This document shows positions 1-9,212 of a stretch of DNA of 64,000 nucleotides, one piece after another; the first letter of the stretch is position 1; each line of letters begins with the position of its first letter. Made by a program: the position numbers and the translations under genes. Source of the stretch: Marinobacter sp. ELB17 (GTDB lineage: Bacteria > Pseudomonadota > Gammaproteobacteria > Pseudomonadales > Oleiphilaceae). The stretch spans positions 92,934 to 156,933 of the forward strand of contig NZ_AAXY01000009.1 in the NCBI RefSeq assembly GCF_000169375.1, given 5' to 3'. The notes below the pieces were generated by a model. The model had not been told where the DNA came from, ran no database searches, and saw nothing but the letters and a program-made list of their open reading frames with translations.

Positions 1-691
1 GATGCGTGGTCACCTCATGCCAGCCTGAACTGTAACCCGAGAGCGATCCGGTCACTGCACAGTCAATAACACCACGTTGCAAAGCACCTGGCACTTCGCT
101 GAAATTCAGGGTTATGCCTTCAGCGCCAATGGCTTGCAGAAACTCTGCCGTGGTGCGCCCGCTGGCGCGAACTTTCTTGCCTTTAAGATCCAGCAGCCCG
201 TTAATTTCTGTATTGCAGAACACCACCTGGGACGGATACGGCACAATGGCAAGCAGCTTTGCATTGTCAAAACGCTCGGCAAAGGCATCGGTCAGAACGG
301 GGCGATAGGCGTTAGCTATTTTCCGCGCCGATTCCACATCCGGAGCCATCATTGGCATATCGAGGCCTTCAAGCTCGGGGGCATCCGCAACCGCGTAATC
401 CGCAACAGTGGAGGTTACTTCGATAACGTTGCGCGCCATCAAACGGTACACCTCACCGCCACCCAGGCCCATTTGGTCAAAGGTAGATACTTGGGTTGAG
501 ATGTTTCCAGCGGAAGCTTCGGGTACATGTGTCTCCCAAAAGGGTTTTTCAAAATTCTTATACAAAGAGAGGCTGCTCCAACTTCCAACATAGGCAATGC
601 TGGTCTTGTCCAGGTTTTGAGCCATCGCCTGGGGCGCTGCTACCATCAGTGCGGCGGTAATTGCAGATGCAAGATAGGTTCTTTTAATCAT
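1..691 (-). CDS. TRAP transporter solute-binding protein, DctP family (partial, 3' end outside window)
   Basis: Periplasmic solute-binding component of a tripartite ATP-independent transporter. The start ATG (complement of 689-691) opens a typical signal peptide of about 24 residues ending in an Ala-x-Ala site (QAMA), followed by a mature chain that stays open to the window edge. About 230 residues are visible. The stretch KVRASGRTTAEFLQAIGAEG followed by a VPGALQRGVIDCAVTG segment matches the ligand-binding core of the DctP family, where the conserved Arg contacts the substrate carboxylate. It lies 30 bases after the hydro-lyase gene on the same strand, so the two are probably co-transcribed. 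This suggests uptake of a carboxylic acid metabolised by the hydro-lyase, but the substrate cannot be read from sequence. The membrane subunits (DctQ/DctM) would be expected beyond the left edge. Confidence 0.85.
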   Translation of the reverse strand, partial: MIKRTYLASAITAALMVAAPQAMAQNLDKTSIAYVGSWSSLSLYKNFEKPFWETHVPEASAGNISTQVSTFDQMGLGGGEVYRLMARNVIEVTSTVADYAVADAPELEGLDMPMMAPDVESARKIANAYRPVLTDAFAERFDNAKLLAIVPYPSQVVFCNTEINGLLDLKGKKVRASGRTTAEFLQAIGAEGITLNFSEVPGALQRGVIDCAVTGSLSGYSSGWHEVTTH

Positions 692-721
692 TGCCACGTT
701 CCTTTTTTCATTGTTGTAGGG

Positions 722-1525
722 TTAAAACAAAGTTATCTGACTTTCGGGGATATCCGTAACCAGCATGTGACCCGGGGTGTGAGTGATCGCAAATTCGATG
801 CCCGAGTCCATAAGGATCTGCTGCGGCGTAACACCACAAGCCCAGAACACAGGTATTTCATCATCTGCTACCGAAACCGCGTCGCCGTATTCCGGTGACC
901 CCAGATTCGCGATACCAATGAGTGATGGATCGCCAAGGTGTACCGGAGCGCCGTGGGTCTGAGGAAATCGCGTGGTAATTTGAATAGCTCGAATGGCCTC
1001 GGCAGCCTTGAAAGGGCGCATGGATACAACCATGTTGCCACTGAACCCCCCAGCCGGTTGCAGCGGAATCGACGTTTTGTACATGGGAATGTTGCGGCCT
1101 TCCTCTATGTGCCGCACCGGCACGCCATTTTGCAGCAAAGCATGTTCGAAACTGAATGAACAACCCAGGGCAAAGGTAACCAGATCATCGCGCCACACGT
1201 CCGCAACGTCGTTCTGCGTACTGGCGAATTTTCCATTGCGATAAACCCGGTAAGAAGGCACATCACGAGCAATGTCCAGATCGTCACCTAGCGCATTGCA
1301 TTGCCTGCTTCCCGGCTCACTGACCGCTAGTACCGGGCAGGGCTTGGGATTTGCCTGGCAGAAACGCAGAAAACCATTGGCTTGTTCTTCCGGTAGTATG
1401 ACCAGGTTAACTTGCACAAATCTGCTCGCCATACCTGCGGTCGGGCCAACATAGGAACCATTACGTGCAGCGAGCCTGACGTCATTTGGTCTTGAAAAAA
1501 TTTGAGGGTGATCTGTAGCAACCAT
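722..1525 (-). CDS. Putative hydro-lyase, DUF1445/UPF0317 (D-glutamate cyclase-like)
   Basis: A 267-residue protein of the DUF1445 family (YcsI type; also the domain found in the vertebrate D-glutamate cyclase). Family length is about 260-270, so it is complete. Recognisable blocks are [10 protein letters not shown] (residues 121-130) and VVSMRP (166-171), which are highly conserved in this family. Bacterial members are usually annotated only as putative hydro-lyases; conversion of D-glutamate to 5-oxo-D-proline is established for the animal enzyme and is only a possibility here. The ATG at 1525 has a purine-rich AGGGCAG upstream. The gene sits directly upstream of the TRAP solute-binding gene and downstream of a LysR regulator, all transcribed leftward, which suggests a small catabolic operon for an imported carboxylate. 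Confidence 0.8.
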   Translation of the reverse strand: MVATDHPQIFSRPNDVRLAARNGSYVGPTAGMASRFVQVNLVILPEEQANGFLRFCQANPKPCPVLAVSEPGSRQCNALGDDLDIARDVPSYRVYRNGKFASTQNDVADVWRDDLVTFALGCSFSFEHALLQNGVPVRHIEEGRNIPMYKTSIPLQPAGGFSGNMVVSMRPFKAAEAIRAIQITTRFPQTHGAPVHLGDPSLIGIANLGSPEYGDAVSVADDEIPVFWACGVTPQQILMDSGIEFAITHTPGHMLVTDIPESQITLF

Positions 1526-1642
1526 TTTTCTGCCCTAGTTTACTTTTCATTAAATTAGCGCAGAAACAATGATAAGTACAAATCGAATTTTAATATCAAC
1601 TTTGATCGAAAAAACTGATCAGTTAGCGAAAGAGGGAGGTTT

Positions 1643-2527
1643 TTAGAGCGATTTCTGCGTCACAATTTTGAGCGAAAGGTCTGCCACGGCCCGCACAACA
1701 TTGGCACCCGGAGCAGCGCAATAGGCCATATTGAAAATCAGATTGGGAATACTGGCCTCAACTTGAAACTCGCGGAGTTGCCCACTCGCAAGCTCTCTTT
1801 TGATAATTTCTTTGGGCAATGCGCTCACCCCGATCCCATCCAGAGCCATGCGGATGATGGTGGATAAAGACGAGCTAGAATGAATCTGAGCGGAATTGCT
1901 CATTTCATTGACCAGAGCGCGAATGTTTACGTGGGGTTCGCTCATTCTGGGGTAAGTGATAATCGGCAGTTTTGCCAAATCAAAAAGGCTTACGGGTTCA
2001 GGGGGTAACGTCAGTTTCGGGCTGACAACCCATATTAGCGGGTAATTATAAAACGGGGTACAAAAGAAGCCCTCCTGTTTCACTTCTCCAATCAGAAAGG
2101 CAATATCAATTTCTCGTTTTATCAGCTTCTCCGCAAGATTGACCGAAATATCAATATCCAATTCCAGGTTAATAGCTGGGTAGGTTTCATTAATTCGCTC
2201 TATCAGTTCAGGCAGCCAGGTGTATGCAATCGTTTCCGCAGCACCCAAACGAATGCTGCCCTTAATGGTGTCAGAGCTTGCAACGGCTTCCAGTAATTCC
2301 GCGTGGAGTTGCAGAATTTTTTCGGTGTAAAACAAAGCCTGCCGACCTTTTGACGTCAGTACTACATTGCGCCCCGAGCGGTCAAAAAGCTCAATACCAA
2401 GCTCATCCTCAAGGCCTGAAATGCGTGCAGAAATAGCCGGTTGTGACGCGTACAATTTTTTCGCTGCGGCTCGAAAACTGCCTAGTTTTGAAATCCAAAA
2501 AAAAGTTTCTAACGCCTTGATATTCAA
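1643..2527 (-). CDS. LysR-family transcriptional regulator
   Basis: A 294-residue LysR-type regulator of normal length. The N-terminal winged helix-turn-helix (about residues 1-60) shows the family pattern SFRAAAKKLYASQPAISARI, and the rest is the periplasmic-binding-like effector domain. The best start is TTG at 2527, with an AAAGAGAG ribosome site about 8 bases upstream; no ATG in the right place gives a complete DNA-binding domain. It precedes the hydro-lyase and TRAP genes on the same strand with a 117-base gap, so it probably controls them, although LysR regulators are more often divergent from their targets. The effector is unknown. Confidence 0.85.
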   Translation of the reverse strand: MNIKALETFFWISKLGSFRAAAKKLYASQPAISARISGLEDELGIELFDRSGRNVVLTSKGRQALFYTEKILQLHAELLEAVASSDTIKGSIRLGAAETIAYTWLPELIERINETYPAINLELDIDISVNLAEKLIKREIDIAFLIGEVKQEGFFCTPFYNYPLIWVVSPKLTLPPEPVSLFDLAKLPIITYPRMSEPHVNIRALVNEMSNSAQIHSSSSLSTIIRMALDGIGVSALPKEIIKRELASGQLREFQVEASIPNLIFNMAYCAAPGANVVRAVADLSLKIVTQKSL

Positions 2528-2551
2528 AATAAAACTCTCTTTATCTGCCGA

Positions 2552-2659
2552 TTAATTATCAGCGCGATGATCGCGCCAAGCATCTACGATGCGCTGCTCA
2601 GTTGGGCTGAGCGAAAAGATGCCTTCATGACCGAAGATGCGTCCAATATTATACTCTTT
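2552..2659 (-). pseudogene. Orphan C-terminal coding fragment, family not recognised
   Basis: On the minus strand a 35-codon open stretch ends in TAA at 2552-2554 and reads like the tail of a real protein (GRIFGHEGIFSLSPTEQRIV then DAWRDHRADN). It has no start codon: a TAG at 2660-2662 closes it on the upstream side. It lies just upstream of the LysR gene and about 200 bases from the IS5-type remnant, so it may be what is left of a gene that was cut by insertion and deletion. I do not recognise the family. It could also be a chance open frame. Confidence 0.3.
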
Positions 2660-2743
2660 CTAAAGCCTTTCTCATTATATGCAGGTGAATAATTCAACCA
2701 TTCACTTTTTATGAGATGGCTTAACGATCAATCGACCGAGCAT

Positions 2744-2758
2744 AACTCCGTCGGAGTT
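2744..2758 (+). terminator. Short hairpin followed by T run (weak terminator candidate)
   Basis: AACTCC-GTC-GGAGTT followed by TTAC forms a 6-bp stem with a 3-base loop and a short T run. No intact plus-strand gene ends here, so it may be a leftover from a lost gene. Confidence 0.3.
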
Positions 2759-2857
2759 TTACTATAATGAGAGTTTTCTAAACGTAATATTTTTAACCGC
2801 TATTTATCTTTTTCTGTAAGGGTTTAAATGTACTCAGTGAGTCTAGAGCAGTCACTT

Positions 2858-3085
2858 AAGGAAACGCTGATTAATTCCTCATTGACACAGTTTCCAGTAA
2901 AATAAGGGCTTCTGCCACTACCTTGACCAGGAACTGCCATGCAGCAAACGAGTTTCGCCCAAGCTAAATATTCTGCCAAAAGAAAGACCACTCGCCGTGA
3001 GCGGTTCCTTGCAGAAGTGGAGCACGTTGTGCCTTGGGCCAATCTTTTACTGGCACGGAGACTGAAGCGGTATCAGTGTGCCTAA
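2858..3085 (+). mobile_element. Truncated IS5-family insertion sequence remnant
   Basis: An ATG at 2939 opens a 48-codon frame whose first 37 residues (MQQTSFAQAKYSAKRKTTRR, then ERFLAEVEHVVPWANLL) match the well-known N-terminus of IS5-family transposases (Mxx-SFADAEYAxKRKxTRR-xxFLxEMxxVVPWxxL). The match stops after the VPWANLL segment and the frame runs into TAA at 3083-3085, so the DDE catalytic core (about 280 residues) is gone. The sequence from about 2858 (GGAAACGCTGATTAATTCC) is a plausible left end. No right end was found; the following 200 bases belong to a different structured sequence. The 2858 boundary is an estimate. Confidence 0.65.
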
Positions 3086-3210
3086 ACTCTGCCGAAAGGG
3101 CGGAAAATGCGCCAAAAAATGCGTTTTGTCTGCAGAATTCTGATTGTGCGTTGGGAAATTGATGAAATGCCGCCTGTTTGGAGAGGGCTATACAATTTTT
3201 TGAGCGCTTG

Positions 3211-3241
3211 GCCTTTGGCCAGGCGTCGTCTGGCCAAAGGC
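3211..3241. repeat. 12-bp perfect inverted repeat (hairpin) in the parC upstream region
   Basis: GCCTTTGGCCAG (3211-3222) and CTGGCCAAAGGC (3230-3241) are perfect reverse complements with a 7-base loop. There is no T run on either strand, so a simple terminator is unlikely. The surrounding 3086-3310 holds no recognisable gene. A 108-codon minus-strand frame across it reads like low-complexity non-coding sequence. The block could be a dispersed repeat next to the IS remnant. Confidence 0.6.
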
Positions 3242-3389
3242 TTTGATGCGCGGAGCCACAGGTTATTGGTGTATCCGCGTGCTGCTCCATATAATGTTTC
3301 GCGCTAACGGGTCGTGATTATTCCGAGCGCACAGGGTAGCATCACGGGCTCCTTAAACATTAGGCAGTACGGGCAAAAAAGAGGCATCC

Positions 3390-5696
3390 ATGCCAGAGTT
3401 TCAGACAACGGATGAAGGCTTTGAGCGGGTTGCGCTCAGGGACTATACGGAAAAAGCCTATCTTGACTACTCCATGTACGTCATTCTTGATCGTGCTCTT
3501 CCCAATGTCGGGGACGGGCTGAAGCCGGTTCAGCGGCGCATTATTTACGCCATGTCGGAACTGGGCCTGAAATCGACGTCCAAATACAAAAAGTCTGCTC
3601 GCACCGTGGGCGACGTGCTGGGTAAATTCCACCCCCACGGCGACAGCGCCTGTTACGAAGCCATGGTGTTGATGGCGCAGCCATTTTCATACCGCTACCC
3701 GCTGGTGGATGGCCAGGGCAACTGGGGCTCGCCAGATGATCCAAAGTCGTTCGCTGCCATGCGCTACACCGAATCCCGCCTGGCGCGATTTGCCGATGTG
3801 CTGCTTAGCGAGCTGGGCCAGGGTACGGCTGATTGGGTGCCCAACTTTGATGGCACCATGGACGAACCTTCGATACTGCCGGCGCGCTTGCCCCATGTGT
3901 TGCTCAACGGCACCACGGGCATTGCCGTGGGCATGGCGACCGACATACCGCCGCACAACGTGCGCGAAGTTACGGCTGCCTGTGTTCACCTGCTGAGCGC
4001 GCCCGATGCCACGGTAGAACAGCTGTGCGAATACATCCAGGGCCCGGATTATCCCACTCGAGCGGAAATTATTACCCCGCGCAAAGACCTGCTGCAAATG
4101 TACGAAACCGGTCGCGGTTCGCTGCGCATGCGTGCGCGCTGGGTGAATGAAGGCGGCGACTTGGTGATCACTGATTTGCCCCATCAGGTATCCGGTAACC
4201 GGGTGCTGGAGCAGATTGCCCAGCAGATGCAGGCCAAAAAGCTTCCAATGGTGGCAGATTTGCGCGATGAGTCAGACCACGAAAACCCCACCAGGCTGGT
4301 GATTGTGCCCCGTTCAAACCGGGTAGACGCCGAAGGCCTGATGGCGCATCTGTTTGCCAGTACCGATTTGGAAAAGCCTTATCGGGTGAATATTAATGTG
4401 ATTGGTAACGATGGCCGCCCAGGGGTGAAAGGCTTGGTGCAGTTGCTGACTGAATGGCTGACCTTCCGCCGTGCCACGGTTATCCGGCGCCTGCAATACC
4501 GGCTGGATAAAGTGCTGGCCCGACTTCACCTGCTGGAAGGGCTGCTGATTGCTTATCTGAATCTGGACGAAGTAATCGAAATTATCCGCTATGAGGACAA
4601 GCCTAAAGCCGAGTTGATGGTTCGGTTCTCGTTGTCGGCGGACCAAGCCGAGGCAATTCTTGAGCTGAAGCTGCGCCACCTGGCGAAGCTGGAAGAGATG
4701 AAAATTCGTGGCGAACAGGATGAATTGGCTATCGAGCGCGACCACTTGCAATCCATTCTGGGTTCTGAGAAAAAGCTGCGCCAGTTGATTAAAACTGAAT
4801 TACAGCAAGATGCCGAAACTTACGGCGATGACCGCCGTTCACCGATCGTAGAACGTGGCGAATCGCGGGCGTTTAGTAATATTGACCTGGTGTCCAACGA
4901 TCCGGTCACCGTTGTGCTGTCTGAAAAAGGCTGGGTGCGAGCGGCCAAAGGCCACGATATCGATCCGCTGGGTCTGAGTTACAAGGCCGGTGACAAGTTT
5001 TCTTTGCAGGCACACGGGCGCAATAACCAGCAGGTTATTTTTCTTGACTCGACCGGGCGCGCCTACGCCCTGATGGCTCACAGCCTGCCGTCAGCGAGAG
5101 GTCAGGGCGAACCGCTGAGCGGGCACATCAACCCGCCGCCGGGCGCTCAATTCTGCGGCTTGCTGATGGGCGACAGCCAGCGCAAGGTGGTGCTGGTGAC
5201 CGATGGAGGTTATGGCTTTGCAACCTCGCTGGGTGACATGCTGAGCAAGAATCGCAACGGTAAGACTCTGGTCAGTGTGCCTAAGGGTGCCCACCTTATG
5301 GCGCCGGTGATGGTGCCGGTGATGGCGCCTGAAAGCCGCGAAACCCTATACTTGGCCGCGGTGTCTAACGAAGGCCGGATGTTGGTGTTTCCGCTCACAG
5401 AACTGCCGGAACTGGTCAAAGGCAAAGGCAACAAGTTGATCAGTATTCCTTCGGCGCGGGTGCAGTCCCGTGATGAGTTTGTGGTAGCGGTGGCGGTATT
5501 CGCCCACAGCGACCAGCTCGAAATCCACGCCGGAAAACGCAAAATGAGCCTTCAGTTCAGCGATCTTGAGCATTATCTGGGCGAGCGTGGCCGTCGAGGC
5601 CACAAGTTGCCACGGGGCCTGCAGCGAGTTGACGGTATTGTGGTGGTGGCGGCAACCGGTGCGGCCCATCAACAGGAGCAAGCAGACAGTGAGTGA
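3390..5696 (+). CDS. parC: DNA topoisomerase IV subunit A
   Basis: ParC, the DNA-cleaving subunit of topoisomerase IV, which decatenates daughter chromosomes with ParE. It has 768 residues, normal for the family. The winged-helix breakage-reunion domain is N-terminal, with the catalytic tyrosine in the RYTESRL motif (Tyr126); the beta-pinwheel DNA-wrapping domain occupies about residues 490-740. The quinolone-determining segment [10 protein letters not shown] (81-90) has Ser86 and Glu90 at the positions equivalent to E. coli Ser80 and Glu84, the drug-sensitive state. The start ATG has an AGAGG site 6 bases upstream. serB starts inside its 3' end (8-base overlap), so the two are translationally coupled. 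parE is not in the window. Confidence 0.97.
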   Translation: MPEFQTTDEGFERVALRDYTEKAYLDYSMYVILDRALPNVGDGLKPVQRRIIYAMSELGLKSTSKYKKSARTVGDVLGKFHPHGDSACYEAMVLMAQPFSYRYPLVDGQGNWGSPDDPKSFAAMRYTESRLARFADVLLSELGQGTADWVPNFDGTMDEPSILPARLPHVLLNGTTGIAVGMATDIPPHNVREVTAACVHLLSAPDATVEQLCEYIQGPDYPTRAEIITPRKDLLQMYETGRGSLRMRARWVNEGGDLVITDLPHQVSGNRVLEQIAQQMQAKKLPMVADLRDESDHENPTRLVIVPRSNRVDAEGLMAHLFASTDLEKPYRVNINVIGNDGRPGVKGLVQLLTEWLTFRRATVIRRLQYRLDKVLARLHLLEGLLIAYLNLDEVIEIIRYEDKPKAELMVRFSLSADQAEAILELKLRHLAKLEEMKIRGEQDELAIERDHLQSILGSEKKLRQLIKTELQQDAETYGDDRRSPIVERGESRAFSNIDLVSNDPVTVVLSEKGWVRAAKGHDIDPLGLSYKAGDKFSLQAHGRNNQQVIFLDSTGRAYALMAHSLPSARGQGEPLSGHINPPPGAQFCGLLMGDSQRKVVLVTDGGYGFATSLGDMLSKNRNGKTLVSVPKGAHLMAPVMVPVMAPESRETLYLAAVSNEGRMLVFPLTELPELVKGKGNKLISIPSARVQSRDEFVVAVAVFAHSDQLEIHAGKRKMSLQFSDLEHYLGERGRRGHKLPRGLQRVDGIVVVAATGAAHQQEQADSE

Positions 5697-6936
5697 ACTG
5701 GTTCTGATCAACGTTTCCGGGCGCGACAAGCCCGGCCTGACCTCCGAGATTACCGGTATCATGGGCCAGTACGAGGTGCGCATTCTGGATATCGGCCAGG
5801 CGGTGATTCACGATTACCTGACGTGGGGGATTCTGATCCAGATTCCTGATGCGTCGCACTCGTCACCGGTGATCCGTGATCTTTTATTTTGCTTGCACGC
5901 CCTGGATTTGCAGGTGCGGTTTGCGCCGATTACGCCCGAGGAATACCAACAGTGGGCTCAGGGCCGCAACCGCGCCTGCTACATTGTAACGTTGCTGGCG
6001 CGGGACATAACCGCCGAGCAGATTGCGCGGGTGTCGGCGATTACCGCGCGCCACCAGCTCAATATCGACAACATCACGCGCCTATCGGCGCGGCCGTCAC
6101 TGAACGTGGATGAAAACCGCACTGCCTGTGTAGAATTTTCCGTGCGTGGTACGCCAGACAATCTGGCGCAGTTGAGAGCCGACTTTCTGCATCTGGCCAG
6201 CGAGATGAACGTGGATATTGCGTTCCAGGAAGATTCTATTTTCCGCCGCAACCGCCGCCTTGTGGTATTCGATATGGATTCCACCCTGATTGAAGCCGAG
6301 GTGATTGACGAGTTGGCGCTGGAGGCTGGTGTAGGGCCTCAGGTGGCGGCCATCACCGAGCGCGCCATGCAAGGTGAACTGGATTTCAGCCAGAGCTTTG
6401 CCGAGCGTCTTGCGCTGTTGAAGGGGCTGGATGAGTCGGTTCTGGAGCGGGTTGCAGCGCGCTTGAAGATGACAGAAGGCGCCGAGCACCTTATTCGAAG
6501 CTTGAAGGCGTTGGGTTACCGGACTGCGATTCTGTCGGGAGGCTTTACCTACTTCGCCCGCAACCTTCAGCGCCAACTGGGCATTGATTATGTTTACGCC
6601 AACGAATTGGAGATTGTGGACGGTAAGGTAACCGGCCGGGTGTCTGGCGCCATTGTAGACGGTGCGCGCAAGGCCGAACTATTGCTGGAAATTGCGAAAA
6701 AAGAACGCATTTCCCACGAACAAGTGATCGCAGTGGGTGACGGCGCTAATGATTTGCCCATGCTCAGCGAAGCTGGATTGGGCGTGGCGTTTCGTGCCAA
6801 ACCCGTGGTGAAGGAATCTGCCCGCCACGCCATTTCAACACTCGGACTAGACGCCATTCTGTACCTGATTGGCTTTCGTGAAAGCGAAACCAATCAACAG
6901 GTGCAACCGCCACGGGACCATGACACAGGGCTATAA
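5689..6936 (+). CDS. serB: Phosphoserine phosphatase
   Basis: SerB removes the phosphate from phosphoserine in the last step of serine synthesis. It has 415 residues: an ACT-like tandem region at about 1-180, then a HAD phosphatase domain whose nucleophile motif is DMDSTL (Asp195, Asp197), a Ser/Thr motif in [10 protein letters not shown], and the acidic motif [10 protein letters not shown]. The frame is open far upstream inside parC, but the GTG at 5689 is the right start: AGGAG lies 11 bases before it, and the protein then begins with the family-typical [15 protein letters not shown]. It overlaps parC by 8 bases. It converges on the fimX-like gene with only 14 bases between the two stop codons. 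Confidence 0.95.
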   Translation: MSELVLINVSGRDKPGLTSEITGIMGQYEVRILDIGQAVIHDYLTWGILIQIPDASHSSPVIRDLLFCLHALDLQVRFAPITPEEYQQWAQGRNRACYIVTLLARDITAEQIARVSAITARHQLNIDNITRLSARPSLNVDENRTACVEFSVRGTPDNLAQLRADFLHLASEMNVDIAFQEDSIFRRNRRLVVFDMDSTLIEAEVIDELALEAGVGPQVAAITERAMQGELDFSQSFAERLALLKGLDESVLERVAARLKMTEGAEHLIRSLKALGYRTAILSGGFTYFARNLQRQLGIDYVYANELEIVDGKVTGRVSGAIVDGARKAELLLEIAKKERISHEQVIAVGDGANDLPMLSEAGLGVAFRAKPVVKESARHAISTLGLDAILYLIGFRESETNQQVQPPRDHDTGL

Positions 6937-6950
6937 CTAGTGCCTGGGGA

Positions 6951-9035
6951 TCAGTTGTCGCTGAAATCGTAGGTCATTTCGGGCGTGGGCGGTTGTAAAT
7001 AGTAGCCCTGAATGTAATTTACCCCGGCCTGCCACAGGGTTGCCAGTATGCCGGCGCTTTCTACCAACGGCACAATCGACAGCTTGCCGGCGCTTTGCAG
7101 TGACTGCACCATTTCCTTGAGATGTTCGCGGGCGTTGTGATCATTCTGCAGCTCCTCGGTAAACGAGCCGTCTATTTTTACGTAGTCGGTGTCGATATGG
7201 TTGAGCGCATGAAACGGGTTCAAGGCGCAGCCAAACTGGGTGATGGACACCTTGCAATGCAGCTGGTGCAGAGTTTTTGCGAAGTCCTTTGCCTGTTTTG
7301 TGAAATTATTGGCGTCGCATTCGCGGAGCTGGAATATCAGCGTGTCACCAGGCAGGCGTGCAGCTTTCAGAGCCACACTGAGCCAGGGTGTGAAGGTTTT
7401 GTCGTGCAGGGTTTCGGCGGTCACGTTCAGAAATAGCCGGGTGTTCTGGCCCTTCACACGGCGCGCAGCCAGTTTTTTTATGGCTTGCAAAAAGACCCAA
7501 CGGTCGACCTTCATAGCCGTGTCTGTGGGCCCTAGGGGTGGCAAGAAGTCGTAGGGCGAAACCTCTTCGCCTTTGTCGTCCAGCATGCGTACGTAAACTT
7601 CGTAGTGTTCTTCATTTTCCCCGCGCAGATTGATAACAGGCTGGAATAGCAGGCGAAACTGATCGTTGTCCAGCGCACGATGTATGCCGTCTATGGCGGT
7701 GCTATCGTTGAGTATTCGGTGTTCGGCGGCATTGTGTGCCCGCACGCCGTTGCCGTGGGTCTGCTCGTTCTGTTTTTTCAGTTCGGCTGAAGCGCGGTGC
7801 GCGCGGGCCATCAACTCTTCGGCTTTGGGCGCCTTTTCGGTGACGGCCGCAACGCCGATACTCACGGTGAGCTGCACCGAGTGGCCGTCGACATCGAACA
7901 GCGAACCCTCAATGGCTGTACAGATTTTCTGTGCCAGGCTGACCATGTCATTTTCGCTGTACGGCAGGTACAGCAGTGCGAACGAGTCGTCACCCAGGCG
8001 CGCCAAGGTCATGTCTGCACCTACCTGCTCGCGCAGCAGAGTGGCCAGATCGCGCAGCAGAAAATCGACGCCTGTAATGCCAACGTCCCGCTTCAGCGGC
8101 GCGAAGTTATCCAATGAAATATAAGCCAGCGAGCCAGATTCGCTGCTGGCGCCGGCTTGGGTAATAGCTTCCGCTAGCGAGGCCATGAAGAATGGACGGT
8201 TATACAGGCCGGTAAGCAGGTCCTGATTACTGATTTGCCTCAGCTTTTCTTCCAGTTCTTCGCCGTTGTGTTCCGGCCGTAGCACAATCTGGGTACAGCG
8301 TTCGCCGTCAAAGGTAGCGGCTGATGCCTGCATATTGGCGGTCAGTTCGTGGCTGTCACTGCGCCGCGCGGTCACTTTTAGGCTAACCCGTTCGTTGCTT
8401 TGGTCGGCAAAGCCCTTGATCAGTTGGCGGTAGTCGTCTTGGCTCTGGCTGCCGAGGGTGTCCAGTACCGGGATACACATCAGCTGGTCGATGTCGTCGT
8501 AACCCAGAAACTCCAGATAGGATTCGTTGGCGTAAACGTGCATGCCTTCAATGACATAGGCAATGGCGTCTTTTGAGCTTTCCAACAGGCGTTGGCAGCG
8601 TTGTTCGGCTTCGCGCAGGTGAGATTCCAAAAGCCGTCGGCGGCGGCGCTCGTCAAGGTCCATCAGTTCGCGATTCACGACCAGCACCAGCAGCGCCTGT
8701 TCAGTGTAGGGTACTGTATCTTGTCCGCCGGCTTTAAGAACGGCCGTGGCGCGGGCCGCGTCGTAGTCATCGGTCAGCAATATGAAGGGAATGTCTTTGC
8801 CAAGCCGCCGCAACATGGCTAAGGCTGCGTCTACCGGGCATTCCTGTTCAGTGTCACGCGCCAGCATTATGTCCCAGTTGCCATTTTTGAGGGCCTCTTC
8901 GAGGTCTTCCTCGGAGGTAATGCGATGGGCCCGGGTAGCGCGACCGGAGTTGCGTAACAGGCTGATCAGGTTTTCCGCATCATTCAGTGACGGATCCAGA
9001 ATAAGCATATGAACGGTGGAGGCTTTCTTCTGCAT
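6951..9035 (-). CDS. fimX: FimX-like cyclic-di-GMP effector (REC-PAS-degenerate GGDEF-degenerate EAL)
   Basis: A 694-residue protein with the domain order of Pseudomonas FimX, which binds cyclic-di-GMP through its inactive EAL domain and promotes type IV pilus assembly. A receiver-like domain spans about residues 6-125, PAS about 148-255, a GGDEF-like domain about 268-425 and an EAL-like domain about 445-690. Both catalytic motifs are degenerate: GDDSF (348-352) replaces GGDEF, and EVY (479-481) replaces EAL. A sensor or receptor role is therefore more likely than cyclase or phosphodiesterase activity. A longer frame starts with TTG at 9083, but ATG 9035 gives the family N-terminus (short lead, then LILDPSLNDAENLISLLRNS). 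It is next to parC-serB as in P. aeruginosa, and the adjacent upstream gene is a PilZ-type protein. Confidence 0.85.
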   Translation of the reverse strand: MQKKASTVHMLILDPSLNDAENLISLLRNSGRATRAHRITSEEDLEEALKNGNWDIMLARDTEQECPVDAALAMLRRLGKDIPFILLTDDYDAARATAVLKAGGQDTVPYTEQALLVLVVNRELMDLDERRRRRLLESHLREAEQRCQRLLESSKDAIAYVIEGMHVYANESYLEFLGYDDIDQLMCIPVLDTLGSQSQDDYRQLIKGFADQSNERVSLKVTARRSDSHELTANMQASAATFDGERCTQIVLRPEHNGEELEEKLRQISNQDLLTGLYNRPFFMASLAEAITQAGASSESGSLAYISLDNFAPLKRDVGITGVDFLLRDLATLLREQVGADMTLARLGDDSFALLYLPYSENDMVSLAQKICTAIEGSLFDVDGHSVQLTVSIGVAAVTEKAPKAEELMARAHRASAELKKQNEQTHGNGVRAHNAAEHRILNDSTAIDGIHRALDNDQFRLLFQPVINLRGENEEHYEVYVRMLDDKGEEVSPYDFLPPLGPTDTAMKVDRWVFLQAIKKLAARRVKGQNTRLFLNVTAETLHDKTFTPWLSVALKAARLPGDTLIFQLRECDANNFTKQAKDFAKTLHQLHCKVSITQFGCALNPFHALNHIDTDYVKIDGSFTEELQNDHNAREHLKEMVQSLQSAGKLSIVPLVESAGILATLWQAGVNYIQGYYLQPPTPEMTYDFSDN

Positions 9036-9212
9036 GACTCGACAATCTCGTGCTGCACACTGACGGAGCCGGGCCGCTGACAAAGCCCGGCTCTTGGATG
9101 AGTGTGAATGATGAAGAGGTTGCCGGGTAATAACAAGTCCGGCACGGGCGTGGCGCTGAATTGAGACAGACGGAGCTCTGATTACGCAATCAGGTCCAAG
9201 CGTTTGCGCGTA

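Noticed and set aside
2964..3290. 108-codon minus-strand frame between the IS remnant and parC
   Set aside because: It overlaps the transposase fragment antisense, spans the hairpin, has no family signature and no ribosome site; it reads as non-coding.
3290..3320. Possible integron attC-like sequence (TTTCGCGCTAACGGG)
   Set aside because: The RYYYAAC/GTTRRRY core does not fit, and no integrase or cassette array is present.
3470..3660. Quinolone-resistance changes in ParC
   Set aside because: Ser86 and Glu90 (equivalent to E. coli Ser80 and Glu84) are the sensitive residues.
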